Shown: one piece after another, positions 54,185 to 54,877 of the stretch
Layout: each line of letters opens with the position of its first letter
How positions within the stretch are numbered: the first letter of the stretch is position 1
Assembly (NCBI GenBank): GCA_049518775.1
Contig: JBEKRL010000016.1
Span: 1-54,877, forward strand
Direction: 5' to 3'
Length of the DNA stretch: 54,877 bases
Source of the DNA: Bog-877 sp049518775
GTDB lineage: Bacteria; Chloroflexota; Dormibacteria; Aeolococcales; Bog-877
The notes under the pieces: model-generated
Database searches by the model: none
Seen by the model: the letters and a program-made list of their open reading frames with translations, nothing else
Told to the model about the DNA's origin: nothing
Made by a program: the position numbers and the translations under genes

Positions 54185-54877
54185 ATGGCGCCGGCCGCGA
54201 TCCCCAGCCAGGCCCGGCGCCGAGCCGCCGAGATCCGAGAGGAGCTGGCGCACCACAGCTATCTCTACTACGTGCTCGACGCGCCGGAGATCTCCGACGC
54301 CGAGTTCGACGCCCTCTTCCGGGAGCTGGAGGAGCTGGAGGCCACCTACCCCAGGCTCCAGACCAAGGACTCGCCCACCCGCTCGGTGGGCGCTCACGTG
54401 GCCACTCCCTTTCGCAAGGTCCGCCACCTGGTGCCGATGTACTCGCTCCAGAACGCGTTCTCGCTGGAGGAGGTCGACGGCTTCCAGGCCCGTCTGCGCC
54501 GGTCCCTGGGGCTGGAACCACGGCTGGTGGCCGAGCTCAAGATCGACGGCCTGGCGGTGAGCCTGACCTATGAGGGTGGGGAGCTGACCCTGGGGGCGAC
54601 CCGGGGCGATGGCCAGGAGGGCGAGGATGTGACCGCAAATCTTCGGACCCTGGACGACATTCCCCAGGGTCTCAAGGGGCCGACCGGGCACCCCATCCCG
54701 GCCAGGTTCGAGGTGAGGGGCGAGGTCTACATGCCGCGGCGGGTCCTGGCCGAGCTCAACGTGGCGCGGCAGTCGGAGGGCCAGCCGGCCTACGCCAACT
54801 GTCGCAATGCCGCGGCCGGGTGCCTGCGTCAGCTGGTCTGGGAGATCACCATGCAGCGTGGCCTTGCAGCCTACTTC
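54185..54877 (+). CDS. ligA: NAD-dependent DNA ligase LigA (3' end cut by window edge)
   Basis: The first 231 residues of LigA are present, and the frame is open at the right edge. Domain Ia (HHSYLYYVLDAPEISDAEFD) binds NMN, and the adenylation domain has AELKIDGLAVSLTYEGGEL with the AMP-accepting Lys119. TRGDGQEGEDVTANLRTL and RGEVYMPRRVLAEL follow. Near the end the normally invariant ANPRNAAAGSLRQLDP reads ANCRNAAAGCLRQLVW, two cysteine substitutions in a conserved block. ATG 54185 lies six bases after pcrA. Confidence 0.95.
   Translation, partial: MAPAAIPSQARRRAAEIREELAHHSYLYYVLDAPEISDAEFDALFRELEELEATYPRLQTKDSPTRSVGAHVATPFRKVRHLVPMYSLQNAFSLEEVDGFQARLRRSLGLEPRLVAELKIDGLAVSLTYEGGELTLGATRGDGQEGEDVTANLRTLDDIPQGLKGPTGHPIPARFEVRGEVYMPRRVLAELNVARQSEGQPAYANCRNAAAGCLRQLVWEITMQRGLAAYF

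Overview
The window is one continuous stretch of a GC-rich bacterial chromosome (roughly two thirds G+C by eye, strong G/C preference at third codon positions). It is dominated by the core translation and transcription genes. Zinc-type S4, S14, L33 and L36, a short-form adenylate kinase, a CIRCE/HrcA-type heat-shock operator, a GroEL with a GGM tail, and the c-di-AMP pair cdaA-cdaR point to a Gram-positive-related (Terrabacteria) lineage such as Chloroflexota, Dormibacterota or Actinomycetota. I cannot place it more closely from sequence alone. GTG and TTG starts are very common, and many neighbours overlap by 1-8 bases (ATGA, GTGA, TTGA).

Layout. 1-2009 (minus): the 5' part of a PAS-PAS-GAF-EAL c-di-GMP phosphodiesterase that runs off the left edge. 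2010-2851: no recognisable gene. 2852-3412: a GtrA-like membrane protein. From a consensus promoter at 3563-3591 the supercluster begins: rpmG, tRNA-Trp, secE, nusG, rplK, rplA, an L10-leader-like region, rplJ, rplL, rpoB, rpoC. A second strong promoter (15706-15734) opens rpsL, rpsG, fusA, tuf, followed without break by the S10, spc and alpha operon genes (rpsJ through rplQ), with secY, adk, map, infA and rpmJ embedded. truA, rplM and rpsI close the block at 37141.

37217-37561 holds a truncated, frame-broken remnant of an ornithine carbamoyltransferase gene. Next come cell-envelope and signalling genes in an overlapping series: cdaA, cdaR, glmS, an acpS-nnrD fusion and alr. They are followed by thiL and the tRNA t6A-modification set tsaE, tsaB, rimI, tsaD. 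A hairpin at 47782-47801 separates these from a convergent minus-strand methyltransferase. A divergent promoter plus perfect CIRCE element drives groS-groL, followed by a nitrilase-family amidohydrolase, a pcrA/uvrD helicase and the start of ligA, cut by the right edge.

The genes form a growth-coupled block: ribosome and RNA polymerase assembly, protein export and N-terminal processing (secY, map), tRNA and NAD(P)HX maintenance, peptidoglycan precursor supply (glmS, alr) under c-di-AMP signalling, chaperonin and DNA repair. I found no defence system, insertion sequence, CRISPR array or prophage. The points most worth checking are: an apparent rpsC-rplP fusion that is better explained by a lost base; the argF remnant; the AcpS-NnrD fusion; a tyrosine at the L11 proline linked to thiostrepton action; a coiled-coil insertion in RpoC; a divergent IF-1; and similar Thr/Pro/Ser tails on SecE and CdaR.
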